Part shown: positions 22,622 to 33,463 of the stretch, piece by piece
How positions within the stretch are numbered: the stretch's first letter is position 1
Layout of the letters: each line of letters opens with the position of its first letter
Origin: Multifurca ochricompacta
Lineage: Eukaryota > Basidiomycota > Agaricomycetes > Russulales > Russulaceae
Reading direction: 5' to 3'
Length of the DNA: 64,000 bases
NCBI GenBank assembly: GCA_022496185.1
Contig: WTXG01000020.1
Span: 186,001-250,000 of the forward strand
Notes under the pieces: model-generated
The model's input: only the letters and a program-made list of their open reading frames with translations
What the model was told of the DNA's origin: nothing
Databases searched by the model: none
Translations under genes and position numbers: made by a program

Positions 22622-23116
22622 GGGTTTAACTTGCTCTGAAACGTCCTCCTGGTACGCTTCCGCATGACGACATTACGAATGGGTGAAGCTAGACGATTTG
22701 ATGCGAAAGCCATGCAGACAAAGAGCCCGTTTGCCAGTTAGGGAGGGACAGAAGAGTTCATAACAATCGGATCTGTGTTGTTAATTTTTGGTTTGTATTG
22801 GTTTTGGTTTTCACCCACGATCATACATGATGAAAGGAACGCTTTGCCCTTTGACGGCGAATTTCGCCAGGCAACATCAGACGACACGCTTAGAAGGACA
22901 ACGTACGAGATCAATTTTCAATCTCGAGAGCTCACAACGATGGGAAATGTAAGTAAGGGCTGAATAAACAAAGTCACATGTCCCATTTTCGTGCACGTGC
23001 TCGTCCCATTACCACTAGGTTGGGCTGGCTGATTTACATTTTTGCAACCACCCACACATTCTGCGTTTCATTCCCTCATCCCCTTCACTCAATCACAATC
23101 ATCTACTACATCGAAA
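22622..23116 (+). other. upstream region of the NLR gene
   Basis: No coding sequence is supported. The last about 80 bases are rich in CA and TC with a CAATCACAAT stretch just before the ATG, as is common in basidiomycete core promoters. No clear TATA box is seen. Confidence 0.4.
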
Positions 23117-26100
23117 ATGCAATCTAAATCGTCTACACTCAAGGAAACCTTTCGTAGGGTCTTTTCACCCCCCAGTGGCAACAAGCAATCAGGTCGTGAG
23201 TATTGTTTAGTATTAATTTTGCTGGCCAGCTTTAGACCCATCCTCTGCAGCTGTTAACCTTAACTCTGACCCTGACTCATCGGAGCTGATCGGAGCGGGC
23301 AGCGACATTGCAATGAATGCTATTCAAACTTCTTTGGCCGTTCTAAAGGAAGCAAGTGCCTTAGCGAGTAAGATCCCTTATATCGCTCCCATCGCGGGCC
23401 TCTTACTACAAGTGCTTCAAATGCGAGATGTAAGTACTGTGAAGTTCCTCCGACCATCGCCTTTACTGATGAGCACATGTCTAGGAGGTGAAACAATTCA
23501 AGGGAGACTGGGATATAGTTATGCAAAAGGTGGTGAATGTCGCGAGCGTCGTCGTCGACGTTGGAGAGTCGGCTCGAATGCATAACCTGAACGAAGAAGA
23601 TCTCCCAGCTGATCTAAGAGATGCCTTGCGATCCCTCCAGAGGTGCATCTTATTTCCTCGCCGCCGTTCTTCTTCCGCGATCTAATTGAAACGAAGTGAC
23701 TTACGTGGGATTGAGGGTGCGCTGAGAGAGTGCGCCGATGTGAGAGGGATCAAGAAGGTCATTCTTCGTGGTGATATGCTACGGAAGGTCAAACGATATG
23801 ATGTGAGGTTGTCTAACATCCTTCAGGTTGTTCAGGTGTGCCCTACATCGGTCGATGAACCCGAATCGAAACACTAATTACTACATTTGCAGACAAGGCT
23901 GGCTTTCCGAATTCGTCTAGCACAGATCGTTCAAGATCGTCAAGTAAGTAGCACACAGATCTCAGGTTATATCGGGGATTGACTTGTCCAATAGGTTACT
24001 CACGCTGGCCAGGGCGAGATTACCACGTGAGGGTTCTTGCTTGTATCTTCTGCGCTGTCATGTATTGATCTGTGTGGTCCAGTGCCGCGACACAGGAACC
24101 AAATTTACCACAGTTGTTCTTCGGTCGTGATGCCGAACTCACCCAAGTCATAGACATGATTTTTTCCAATATCCGCTCTCGTCCAGCCCGCATCGCCATT
24201 CTAGGACCTGGCGGCTATGGCAAGACCACCCTTGCCAATGCTGTGCTCACTCACCACCGTATTCAAGAGCACTACAAGGATGCCAGATATTTTGTTGCCT
24301 GCGAATCGGTGTTTTCCTCTGGCGCTCTCTTGATTGAACTTGCGAAGGCACTTGGTGTCTTGCACAGTGGTTCAGATGCATCTTGGCCACATATTCGTAC
24401 CAGACTCAATGCAAGAGAGTGCATCCTCTGCCTTGATAACTTCGAATCACCTTGGGACCAGGATCGCAACATCCAAAGCTCTGTTGAGGAGTTACTATCA
24501 AGGATTACAGAATTGCAATATGTCACTGTATTGGTCACAATGCGGGGCACTATTCGGCCAGCCCAGACCCAGTGGACACGCCCCACCCTTGCCCCATTGA
24601 GGACCCTTGACCATAATGCTGCCAGGGAAATCTGGGAGCACATCGCTGATGACTTCGATGCTTCTGCAGAGGAACTTATAAAAGCAGTGGACCATGTTCC
24701 TCTCGCTGTTAGCCTGCTGGCCCATCTTGCGCAGGCAATATCATCTACATCACTACTGAAGGAGTGGGATGAAAGGCATACAGGGCTTGTTCAAATGAGC
24801 CAGGGGCACAGATTATCAAGTCTTGAACATTCCATCCAGTTATCCATTAATAGCAAAAGGATGAGGGCTTATCCATCTGCCAAGGGATTACTTGGAATTC
24901 TCAGCATGCTACCAGATGGGATACATGTCAAACAGTTGGAGAGGTTTCAAGCAATTATCAATGATATAAATGTTACCTTAAACCTACATGTTCTCCAGCA
25001 ATGCAGCTTGGTAACAGTAATTGGAGAAAGATACCAAACACACCCAATTATTCGTCACTTTTGTCATAATCAGGGCTTTGTGTCTTCAAAGCATGAAGGC
25101 TCTCTGGTTGACTTTTATATCACTTTGGCATCCATTTATACATATAAAGCCCAGCCCCATGACTATGCTGAGATGGTTTTGGAAGTGAATAACACCAAGG
25201 CTATACTGTCTAGTCTTTTAAAGTCAAACTATGAGGATAAATCAAAACTAATTAGTGCCATCCTCACACTTACAGAATTCCTTACCAACATTGGAGACCT
25301 TTCCGATAAGTTGATCAGAGGAGCTATAGAATTGCACAACAGCAGGATACTCTCAGGTCATTGCTTATTAGATGTCTTGACAAGTGGGGAAGGGTGTACC
25401 AGTTAGCAGGTGACATGAAAAATGCACAACTTAAAGTGCAAGAAGCAGAAAAGCTCTGTTCTTTGGGAGAAAAAAATGGCAGTGGCTTACATGCTGACAT
25501 ACTGTCACATCTTGCTAAAATATACACATTTCAATATGCATTCAATGAAGCAGAAGCTGTTCATCAAAGGGCTCTAAAACTTGATGAGTCCTCCAATGAC
25601 ACTTTAGGTCAAGGAAGAGATCATCAAGGGCTTGGTGACTTATATGAGATGCTCAACAGGCACAATGAAGCAGAAGCATCATATCTTAGAGCTTTGGAAT
25701 TCTACAGGGCTGCTGATGCAGTTTTGGATCAAGGGAATGTTTACAATGGACTTGGTACTACATACCAAAAACTTAATAAATTCAATGAAGCAGAAGCTGC
25801 ATTTCAAAGGGCCTTGGAAACTTATGAGGCTGTACATGATATCATATGGCAAGGAAATGATCATCAAGGACTTGGAATTGCATATACAAGCATGAATAGG
25901 TTGGATGAAGCAGAATCTTCACTCCAGAAGGCATTGGAATTGCACAAGGCTGCCAATGTGGTCCTCAATCAAGGAAATGACTATAGCAGACTTGGAGATC
26001 TATACATCATTAAAAACAGGCTTGATGTTGCTGAAAACTCATTTCAAAGGGCCCAAGAACTTTATGAGGCCGCAAATGATCTATTGGGCCAAGGGAATGC

Positions 26101-26260
26101 TTCTTATGGACTTGGAAGGGTGTATGTAAAGATGGGAAGGTTGGAGAAGGCCAAGAGCAGGTTTGAGAAGGCACTTAGCAAGCATAGACAAGTCCAATCC
26201 AAACAGAATGAAAATGAAGACCTCCGGTGGTTGGACTGGATTGCAACTGAGATGAATTAG
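23117..26260 (+). CDS. NLR-type (STAND) protein: helical N-terminus, NB domain, TPR repeats; one frameshift
   Basis: Seven exons: 23117-23195, 23251-23429, 23485-23642, 23697-23835, 23893-23943, 23995-24026 and 24083-26260. The six introns are 51-57 nt, mostly with GTGAGT or GTAAGT donors and correct phases. The first about 210 residues form a helical region (IPYIAPIAGLLLQVLQMRD and others) like N-termini of agaricomycete NLRs. The NB domain has a Walker A GPGGYGKTTL near residue 254, a Walker B CILCLDNFES and a DHVPLAVSLL (GxP-type) motif. The C-terminus holds five 40-residue TPR-like repeats. Fungal NLRs of this design are thought to act in non-self recognition. Between NB and TPR parts, near 25370, the frame shifts by one base (GHCLLDV in one frame, LDKWGRVYQLAGD in the next), which looks like a single-base deletion, real or artefactual. 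If real, the product lacks its TPR sensor. Confidence 0.85.
25544..26143 (+). repeat. five 120-bp TPR-coding repeats
   Basis: Five consecutive 40-residue units, each of the form NEAEAxxxRALExxxAAxxx followed by QGNxxxGLGxxYxxxNR, encode the TPR region of the NLR. Nucleotide similarity between units is visible (for example the repeated CAAGGAAATGA and AATGAAGCAGAAGC words), followed by a partial sixth unit. Confidence 0.85.
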
Positions 26261-26828
26261 TAGGCTATTCCTGTACATACAGCAAATATGTCATGGACCC
26301 AGTAAATTTCATTGTTATAGTTTCCATGTATATGCCATATGATTTGGTTCCTGCGATCTCAAGGTTTCCCTCCAGTCATCCAGTGTTGAAGGTTGTTCCC
26401 ACACAGTCACCTGGGTTCCAGTATGCAGTAACTTCCAGTTAAAGACCTCTATATTTGTAAATATGCCTTAGGTTTATCTTTTCTTAGCATAATTGAAAAA
26501 TTACCTTGCAATCCCATCAATGCCCCCAAACTCTTGAAACCTACTCATGTTGCACACACTTGAACTGTAGACCTGACTTAATAGAGGCTAATGAGATTCT
26601 TTCTTGTTTCATTGTTCAATATGACATTGAGACTGCACTGACAAATTGACTGCATGATCCAGGGCAAGCACCAGCGGCACCGATACGATCGAAGATAATA
26701 TCACCGTGCTCCTGGCCTAACAACAATCAGCTGTGTATATGCACAAAGAATAGAAAGGGTGTTCATGCCATCGTGACTGTACCCACACCATTTTCTAGCT
26801 TGAACCTCTTCACACCATCACTGACGCC
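26261..26828. other. intergenic region
   Basis: This is the AT-richer 3' flank of the NLR gene. No gene is seen. The composition resembles the TPR region rather than the GC-richer sequence that follows. Confidence 0.4.
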
Positions 26829-28790
26829 CTACGGCATCTCGTCCTCCCAATGACTGACAACAATGACAGCCTGCTCCTCACTGACATCACCACCACCTTC
26901 TCTCAAGTAAGCCCGGGGAGCACGGACCATACCTTCGTCCATACTCGCCCATACCTCGTTCAATAACACGAGCAGTGGACGTCCGACGAGAGCACGCATC
27001 AACAACACTATACTTTGCACGCCAGCGGGAAGCTCCGCGAACGAGGGTCGCGCAAATTCTTCCACCAACGCCGCCTCTCCTTATGCAGCGCCGTCCCAAG
27101 TGTGCGGTCCAAGACCACGCAAAACTTCCCAAACGCGATCGGCGCACCATTTACGCTCACCCTCGTTCAATTCGCCGCCGTCGCGATGCATGCCAATTCC
27201 TACGCCCACGCCGAGCCCGCCTGGTCCAAGAGGGACGAACCTGCCATCGAATCCCGTCGCGATGGCCTCCCACACGGTCATATTGCGCGCGCGGCCAAGC
27301 ATTGTACAACTCTGGAGAGACAACGCCGATGCGTGAACGGAGCTGGACGGTCGCGTGCGTAACGCGGGGGATGCCGAACAGGGTGAGCGCGGAGGTGGGG
27401 GCACGTTGGCTGTAGGATTGTGGATGATCGTCAGTTAGGACAGATAGGAGTGTGGTTTTTCCGGAACCTGGATGGAGGGAAGAAACACGGCGGGCGTCGC
27501 TTGTTCATCAACTTTCTTTCTCTTTTGCACAAGTTTCGGTGTGGGATCAAACCAACTTACCATTTGCTCCTTGGAGATGCCAACGGTCCCCAGAACAGAT
27601 GGTCCAGTTGATGTCTTTGAGGACCTTAAGAATCCAAGTTTTAAGGTAACATGTATATGGCTTTGAGGAATGGAGATATCCGTCGTACGTGTCGCTCATG
27701 GTAGCGGACGTTGACATTTTGCATGTCAACCAAGACCTCAGAGCTTGAATTTGAAGTGTGAACGACGGAGGCCGCTGAGCGAGCCGTTTCTCGAATATGT
27801 GCATGATCTAACTCGTTCAACATCATTGACCTATCACCCTCACACGCCCGCCTTGCGCCAGAGCTATATGAGTGATCCACTCCGGGATTGGGTCTTGCAA
27901 GCGCAAACCTATGATGATACGGGAATTATTGGAAGCGTGAAGTGAATGAAGAAGAGAGAGAAGTCTAGGACGTGTCTTGAAGTCTAGTCCGGCTGAAAAA
28001 AAACACACACCCCCATGAGCGGAAACCAAAGCATTTTGTTACCGAGAATCACGACACCTACTCAAGGGTTCGTCAAGAAGAAGGATGTCAGGTTGCTCTA
28101 AGAGTGCTTCACGATCCTGGTGCGGCAGGTCTGTCCGTTACTAAGAGCTACAAGAGGAAGATCAAGCAGATCACCGAGCTCGAGTTTATCAATCAACTCT
28201 TCGAATCGTCGCGCCTTCTCTTCTCTCTGTGAAGTCGGGTCCTGCTGCTGCTCGTGCTCGTGATATGCCGAAACTTTGTTGTGCACGATGGAGGATTTGA
28301 TGGAATCTCGTACGAGGCCAGACTCCTCTGGGAACATACTTTGCCGGAGGGTGACGCGATCCTCCTCACGTACGGCACCATACCACGCAGTATAGTCGTA
28401 AAAAGCACCACCCGAAAAAGCAGGTTGACGATGGGCAAATGAACAAGAAATACGGACTCGTTTATAGGACGCGACTGTTTGAGGGAAAGAGACAGGAAGG
28501 GACCTCCAGGTGGAGGTGAGGATATGCGCATGTTCCCTAGAAGCGTCTACTTTATCGCAAACGCGGGGAAGGGGGAGAAAATAAAAATATACGATTCAAT
28601 AAGTTATAGTTGTAGTAATGTTGCTCGCCTCGAGCAAAGCCGTCTTCTCACTAGCACTAGATCCAACGACTGCCCAACTCTCCCCTTCGCGCACTGTCCA
28701 ATCGACATCACGGAGGACGGGTCGCGCGGAGTTGGGGTCACCGAAAAGATAGATGCTTGCACGTTTGGATACGCAAGACATCATAAGGTG
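26829..28790 (-). pseudogene. decayed soluble protein with two ABC ATPase domains (YDR061W-like)
   Basis: Read on the minus strand, two ABC cassettes follow each other. The first has LFGDPNSARPVLRDVDWTV, a damaged Walker A GSSASEKTALLEA (normally GxxGxGK), a signature ALSNGQTCRTRIVK and, one base out of frame, a Walker B ILLLDEPL. The second has an intact Walker A (GANG|SGKTTLLSVL, split by an intron), a frame break in a CG run near 27295, a stop codon near 27084, a degraded signature (FAELPAGVQS) and a Walker B with Asn for Asp (LLVLLNEVW). Domain order and lack of membrane segments fit the soluble double-ABC ATPases related to yeast YDR061W. At least three frame or stop lesions plus lost catalytic residues show it is dead. 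It lies between the NLR gene and a copia relic, an accessory-type setting. Confidence 0.82.
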
Positions 28791-29038
28791 ACGGTGACTG
28801 CACGATGGCAGTGTAGTGATAGTGACAGTGGTGTAAGATGTATCTCATCTAAGTCGAGCGAAGCAAGGACATCGATTGTGCCAAATCACGTGGTGTAAAG
28901 TAAACAACAGCAAATTCTGCGTTGATAGGTTAGCTGCGCTTAATTGACACCTTCACTTGCGAAATCTGAATCTAAGGCGACCCAAAAGGCCATAGGAAAA
29001 TCTTCCCTAGCTGATTCTTTTTTGGTGCTTGGTAGAAG
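28791..29038. other. intergenic spacer
   Basis: No coding or regulatory feature is recognised. It separates the ABC pseudogene start from the copia-type relic. Confidence 0.4.
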
Positions 29039-29501
29039 CTAGGACACGCAGTTATTGGCTGTAGTAATATGGCGAGCGGGGACCTTTCGGTACGCATTGA
29101 ATCGCTCACGGAACGGGGAATAAGACGAGATGCCCCAGAACTGTCTACACACCTGCGCTTTCTTCAGCTGATATCGTCGGGACTTGGGGGATTTCTCCAC
29201 TGCTCTCTTCCCCTCTGCCCACCCTTCGATATCAGTGGCTTGCATAGCGCCCATGGTGACATCACTCTTATTTTTCTTAGCCTTCTTTACCGTCTCACTT
29301 CGGCTTTCACTCTGCTTGAACATGCATCTCTTTGTGGCAATTGAAGCACTCCATATCGTGCTCCTTGTTCTCCTGGGAATTGTGGCAAAAGCGTGAAAAC
29401 GTGTTGACAATGGCAAATGTACAAGGCATGTTTCTCATTTCAACTGCAGCAACAATGGGACTCAAAGTGGGCTGATACGGTGGCGGCGGTGACACCATCA
29501 A
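29039..29501 (-). mobile_element. copia-type gag zinc-knuckle relic
   Basis: In one minus-strand frame the sequence ECFNCHKEMHVQAE resembles the start of a copia-type Gag zinc knuckle (C-x2-C-x4-H), with the last Cys lost to a stop. A neighbouring frame continues SETVKKAKKNKSDV and later AMQATDIEGWAE, which fit the Lys-rich linker and acidic stretch that usually follow it. No integrase or reverse transcriptase is found nearby. It is a short, old remnant. Confidence 0.4.
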
Positions 29502-31976
29502 CAGGGATGCGTACCCTGATCTCGCACGTTGTCTTTTCTACATCACGTTTTCTGGAGTCGACTGTCAATCTATGGAAAGGTGCTCAAATAGCCCGTGCGA
29601 CTCAACGGCACAGAACGCTCTTTCGCGATAAGTAACCCATTGGGTGTATTCGTGACTTCGCCATATAATTTTTGATATCGTCGCTCATAAAGGTGTCTGG
29701 TTTCACATAGAAGCACTAGGGCCCAATATAACGAATTTTTTCACTCCTTCTCAAGCGCGCACTCAAATGTCATCTCTTTAATTTTTTAAACTTGCATGGG
29801 TCACAGTCCCACCAGTACTGAGTTGCATGCTAATGTCTAGGACCATCACCGACTCTTTGTCTAGGAGGCACTTATTCTCGTCACACCGAGTCGACTCGAA
29901 GTTCTTTGCGCGAAGGATCACTTTCGATAAGTCTTCCACGGCTCGGGCGAAAACTCAACATGGCACGCACATCACTCGTCTTCCTCAGACCGCGGCGGGG
30001 AGTTCATGATTTTCACGACTTTTCTTAAAAGCAAGAGAAAGGCTCCGAGGGCAGACTTACCACCGCTGACATCCCGTAGCATACTGGGGTAGCTGAATGG
30101 CGCGATCACCGTGCCGTTCTGCAGTACACAAGGCGGAACCCCTTTTGCATTCCCATTTTTTCTCCGGCCTTTAACCCTCCTTTCCATCCCCCTTTGCCCT
30201 GCGCTCGGCCCTATCGTGGCCTTTCTTACAACATTTATGCACTCAACACTGCGTTTCTTCCCCTTTTTCCAGGCGTCTCCGGCAAATGCTTCGCCTTGGG
30301 CTTAACTTAGCTTTAAGGCGTGCCTATCAAACTCATCTATGACAAGCTTGGAAACTGTAGTAGGGATAGGAGATGTGCCGCTCATTTCAGTGGCGGCGAC
30401 AAGGAAGACTGGTAAGACAGCGGCAGTGATCGGATCAACATGGACGTGTACTCAACATCGGGCACAGACTTGCCTATCCCCAACGTGTCGCCTCTCGACG
30501 TCTTCCAAAATCAAGGTGTTACGTCTTTCAAATAATTTATTTGGTGACGCTTCGTTAGTTCCGGCAGGCGCACGTGCAAGGTTCGAAGAAGGTTGTGATC
30601 AAACGGGACGTTAAAAGGCACGTCAGTGCCACTTCGGCGGTTTGAACACAAGCTTGAGTGCAAAGGAACGATCACACATATACTCATATACCCCACCCTT
30701 GGCATGAGGGTTAGGCACAGGCACGCTGGCAACGGGATATTTTGCCCTTCACCCCTCTATGACAATCATCTTGGCCATCGTAATGTGTCACATAAACATA
30801 TACTGACATGCCGATGGATAAGGAAGGTCAAAAATACCTTGGCTGAGACGCCTTTTGTACAGAAAATGCAAGCCGTGCTTGGTTCTCCAGTGCGGCTCCA
30901 TGAAATCGGAATCTGGCAAGACGATGCAATGTGTGAGCAATGCTCCAGCAACCCGCGCACAAACGTACTGGTGGTTTAGAATATAAATTACCCCTTACTG
31001 TTGTTCCATTTACCTTGATGGTATATAACCTTAAATGCCGAGGCGGTTACAGTACATAATATAAGGTACCTTACAGGTACAATCCCTCGTCCTCGTCCTC
31101 GTCCTTGAGGTAGGCTTCGCCAAGTGTTTCCCACGGTGGGCGTCGACCGCGGCCATCATGACCACATGGACATGCACACAGCCCGAGCTCTGATATTCAT
31201 TACCGTTCTATAGCCCCTCGGCTCCTAATGCAGGACTCCAGAAATAATAATTCTAATCATTTCCGCATAATGAACGCCATTCTTTCAACGTAAAGTTGAT
31301 GGCAGATTACGCCCCCATCCTCTCCTCTCGATGATTAGAGACTGGCCATTTTCTTCATACATGAATTCTCGACGGTTCTACTTGAGGTTTGCCAGATTAT
31401 ACTGGGGATTATTGCTCATCTGGAGATCCACTTGACTGTAATTATACACAGGTTGGACGAGCGACGTTACAAGTTAGAAAAGGAATGACTTTCCTCAAGC
31501 AAGAATGATCTACAGGGATGACAGCGTGGGACAGCTCCGCTACTCTAGTAGATTGTCCATGGGCGACTAAGGCATGGTGCGTGGTGTGATTCCGGATTGC
31601 GAAACGGAGGGAATGTTATCTCAGCATCCTTTCGAAACTTGGACATGTGAACCATGATGGGCAAGCATGCTGGCGAACCTAAACTCCGCAAGTAGTTCAG
31701 GCGTCTATCATCTCTCTGTCTGCGCCCAACCAAGTCTGACTCCTCCTGATCTCAGCCTTCCGAATCCATGATACCCATAGATATCCTCCATCTTTCTTTT
31801 TTACCCGAGTTCTCCACATTTTAACGCCGTCGATGGTTTGATCAGTGGCTGCGGTGCGTGCATACTTAAGAATCCACGTGAAGCAGTATGCTCTTTCTCA
31901 CACTTGCCCTATTGCTTTTTCCTGTTCTTTGTGGTCTTGCGCTCATTCAACCCATCCCGCGAGCAAGTCCGTCGCC
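29502..31976. other. gene-poor region
   Basis: No gene is supported. Several frames on both strands (for example 30339-30614 and 30626-30979 on plus) have weak protein character but no motif that survives inspection. A short CCTCGT repeat is at 31086-31104. The last 200 bases should hold the promoter of the seven-transmembrane gene that follows. Confidence 0.4.
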
Positions 31977-33463
31977 ATGTCCAACATTGCCCCCGACGCT
32001 GCAGAGTACTACTTAGAATACAAAACGGCAGTGTATGACAATCTTTTTGTCGGGATCATATATGGTAAATAACCATTGGCTCCCCTGCCCCCACTCTGGT
32101 TTCATTATTAATGGACTTTGCGCCCCAGGCATCTATGTCGTCCTCTATGCCGTCTCAGTCCACATCCTTCTGTGAGATTCAACTGTGCTTTTCAAGGTAA
32201 AATCTTACCATGCTGATATGATCCTGACACACTCAGGGCCAGACCCGGTCTTTCGTCTTCTCCACCGAGAATATTTATGCTGGGGATGACGACTTTTATG
32301 TTCATCCTAGGTCTCATTGCACTTGTACTAGAAACAGTGCTCGGGTTTCAACAGATGAAGCTGTTCCTCGATCCCACGAGTAGTGGAATATGGTCCTCAA
32401 GTCGCACCAATGTCGTTATTGCTGTTGGGGCAACAATTACGCGCATGATGGTGTGTTTGTGTGAAACCTCCACGACATCTTCCTTAATTCATAAGAATTC
32501 AGTACATCTCAAGTGATATCATCTGCGCCTGGCGTGCAGTCGTTATTTGGAATAAGGATAAGCGAGTCATGGCCATCCTTTTGCTCTTTATTCTCGGAAC
32601 CACAGGTGCGTGGAGCTTATTGATGACTTCTATCATGTACTCATTGTGGGAGAATGATTTTGCAGCTGCTGCTGGATCTGACCTTGGTCTCGGGCTGAGG
32701 CCCTTATTCAGCCCGTCTCACGACAGCATTCAGGAAGCAAGTGGGACGAAATTAGGAGAGCGTGCCTTGATCATGGTTGGCCCGACGCTTGGAACTAACA
32801 TACTTTCCACTGGCTTGATCGCCTGGAAGGCTTGGTACCGCTCTCTCCGCTCCATTTTTCTGCAACCGTTTCTGACTATATTGTATGAATAGGCAACACC
32901 GTGTCTTTGTGGGCAAGCATTTGGGTGAAGGCAATGTCTCTGTGAGGGTCGAGAAGGTTCTCGCTCTACTCATTGAATCTGGGTTTGTTTACTGCTGCCT
33001 TTGGGTACGTTTCTACTGAAATCTACTATGATATGCACGCGGAAGGGCTAACCGTACTGTTTGCAGATTTTATATTTGATTTCGGCGTTCCGTGTGTTTC
33101 CTGAACCAGGCTTTACCGTCATGGATGCCGTCTTGTTGTTTGCGTCGGTGAGCCCCGCGGGATATATAAACTCTCGTTATGTTTCATAGGACACTAAATC
33201 TCTGGTCTATACAGGGTTCTTATCCAACCCTCATTATCATCCTTGTCTGTATGCAGAAGAGCCCTGTCGATTACTATTCGAATTACTCGACTGGGATTCA
33301 GTTTGCGGCCCCTCCGACTTCTTTTGGTCCGCACAAGACTGGCATTCGTCGCAACGTTTACTCTATTCATCGTGAGTATATAACCGACTCGGAAACACAA
33401 GTGCCATCTACGATGTTTGTGAAGACGCTGGACCGTGCCAGTGGCGACGAAAAGAGCGTGTAA
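31977..33463 (+). CDS. seven-transmembrane protein, paralog A
   Basis: Eight-exon model of about 352 aa: 31977-32064, 32129-32171, 32237-32450, 32503-32605, 32666-32834, 32893-33004, about 33067-33147 and 33215-33463. Hydrophobic helices occur in GIYVVLYAVSVHILL, TTFMFILGLIALVLETVL, VMAILLLFILGTT, ERALIMVGPTLGTNIL, LALLIESGFVYCCLW, ILYLISAFRVFPEPGF and PTLIIILVC, giving about seven membrane passes and a polar cytoplasmic tail. Conserved landmarks are ICAWRAVVIW after helix 3 and GSDLGLGL in a loop. Two further copies in this window (starting at 39691 and 58946) share exon sizes and landmarks. The family is agaricomycete-type and uncharacterised; a receptor-like role is possible but unproven. 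The 60-nt intron after LGTTG keeps frame if retained. Confidence 0.8.

Noticed and set aside
30339..30614. plus-strand frame with VVGIGDVPLIS resembling copia protease-proximal sequence
   Set aside because: The match is very short, on the opposite strand to the nearby copia relic, and followed by nothing pol-like.
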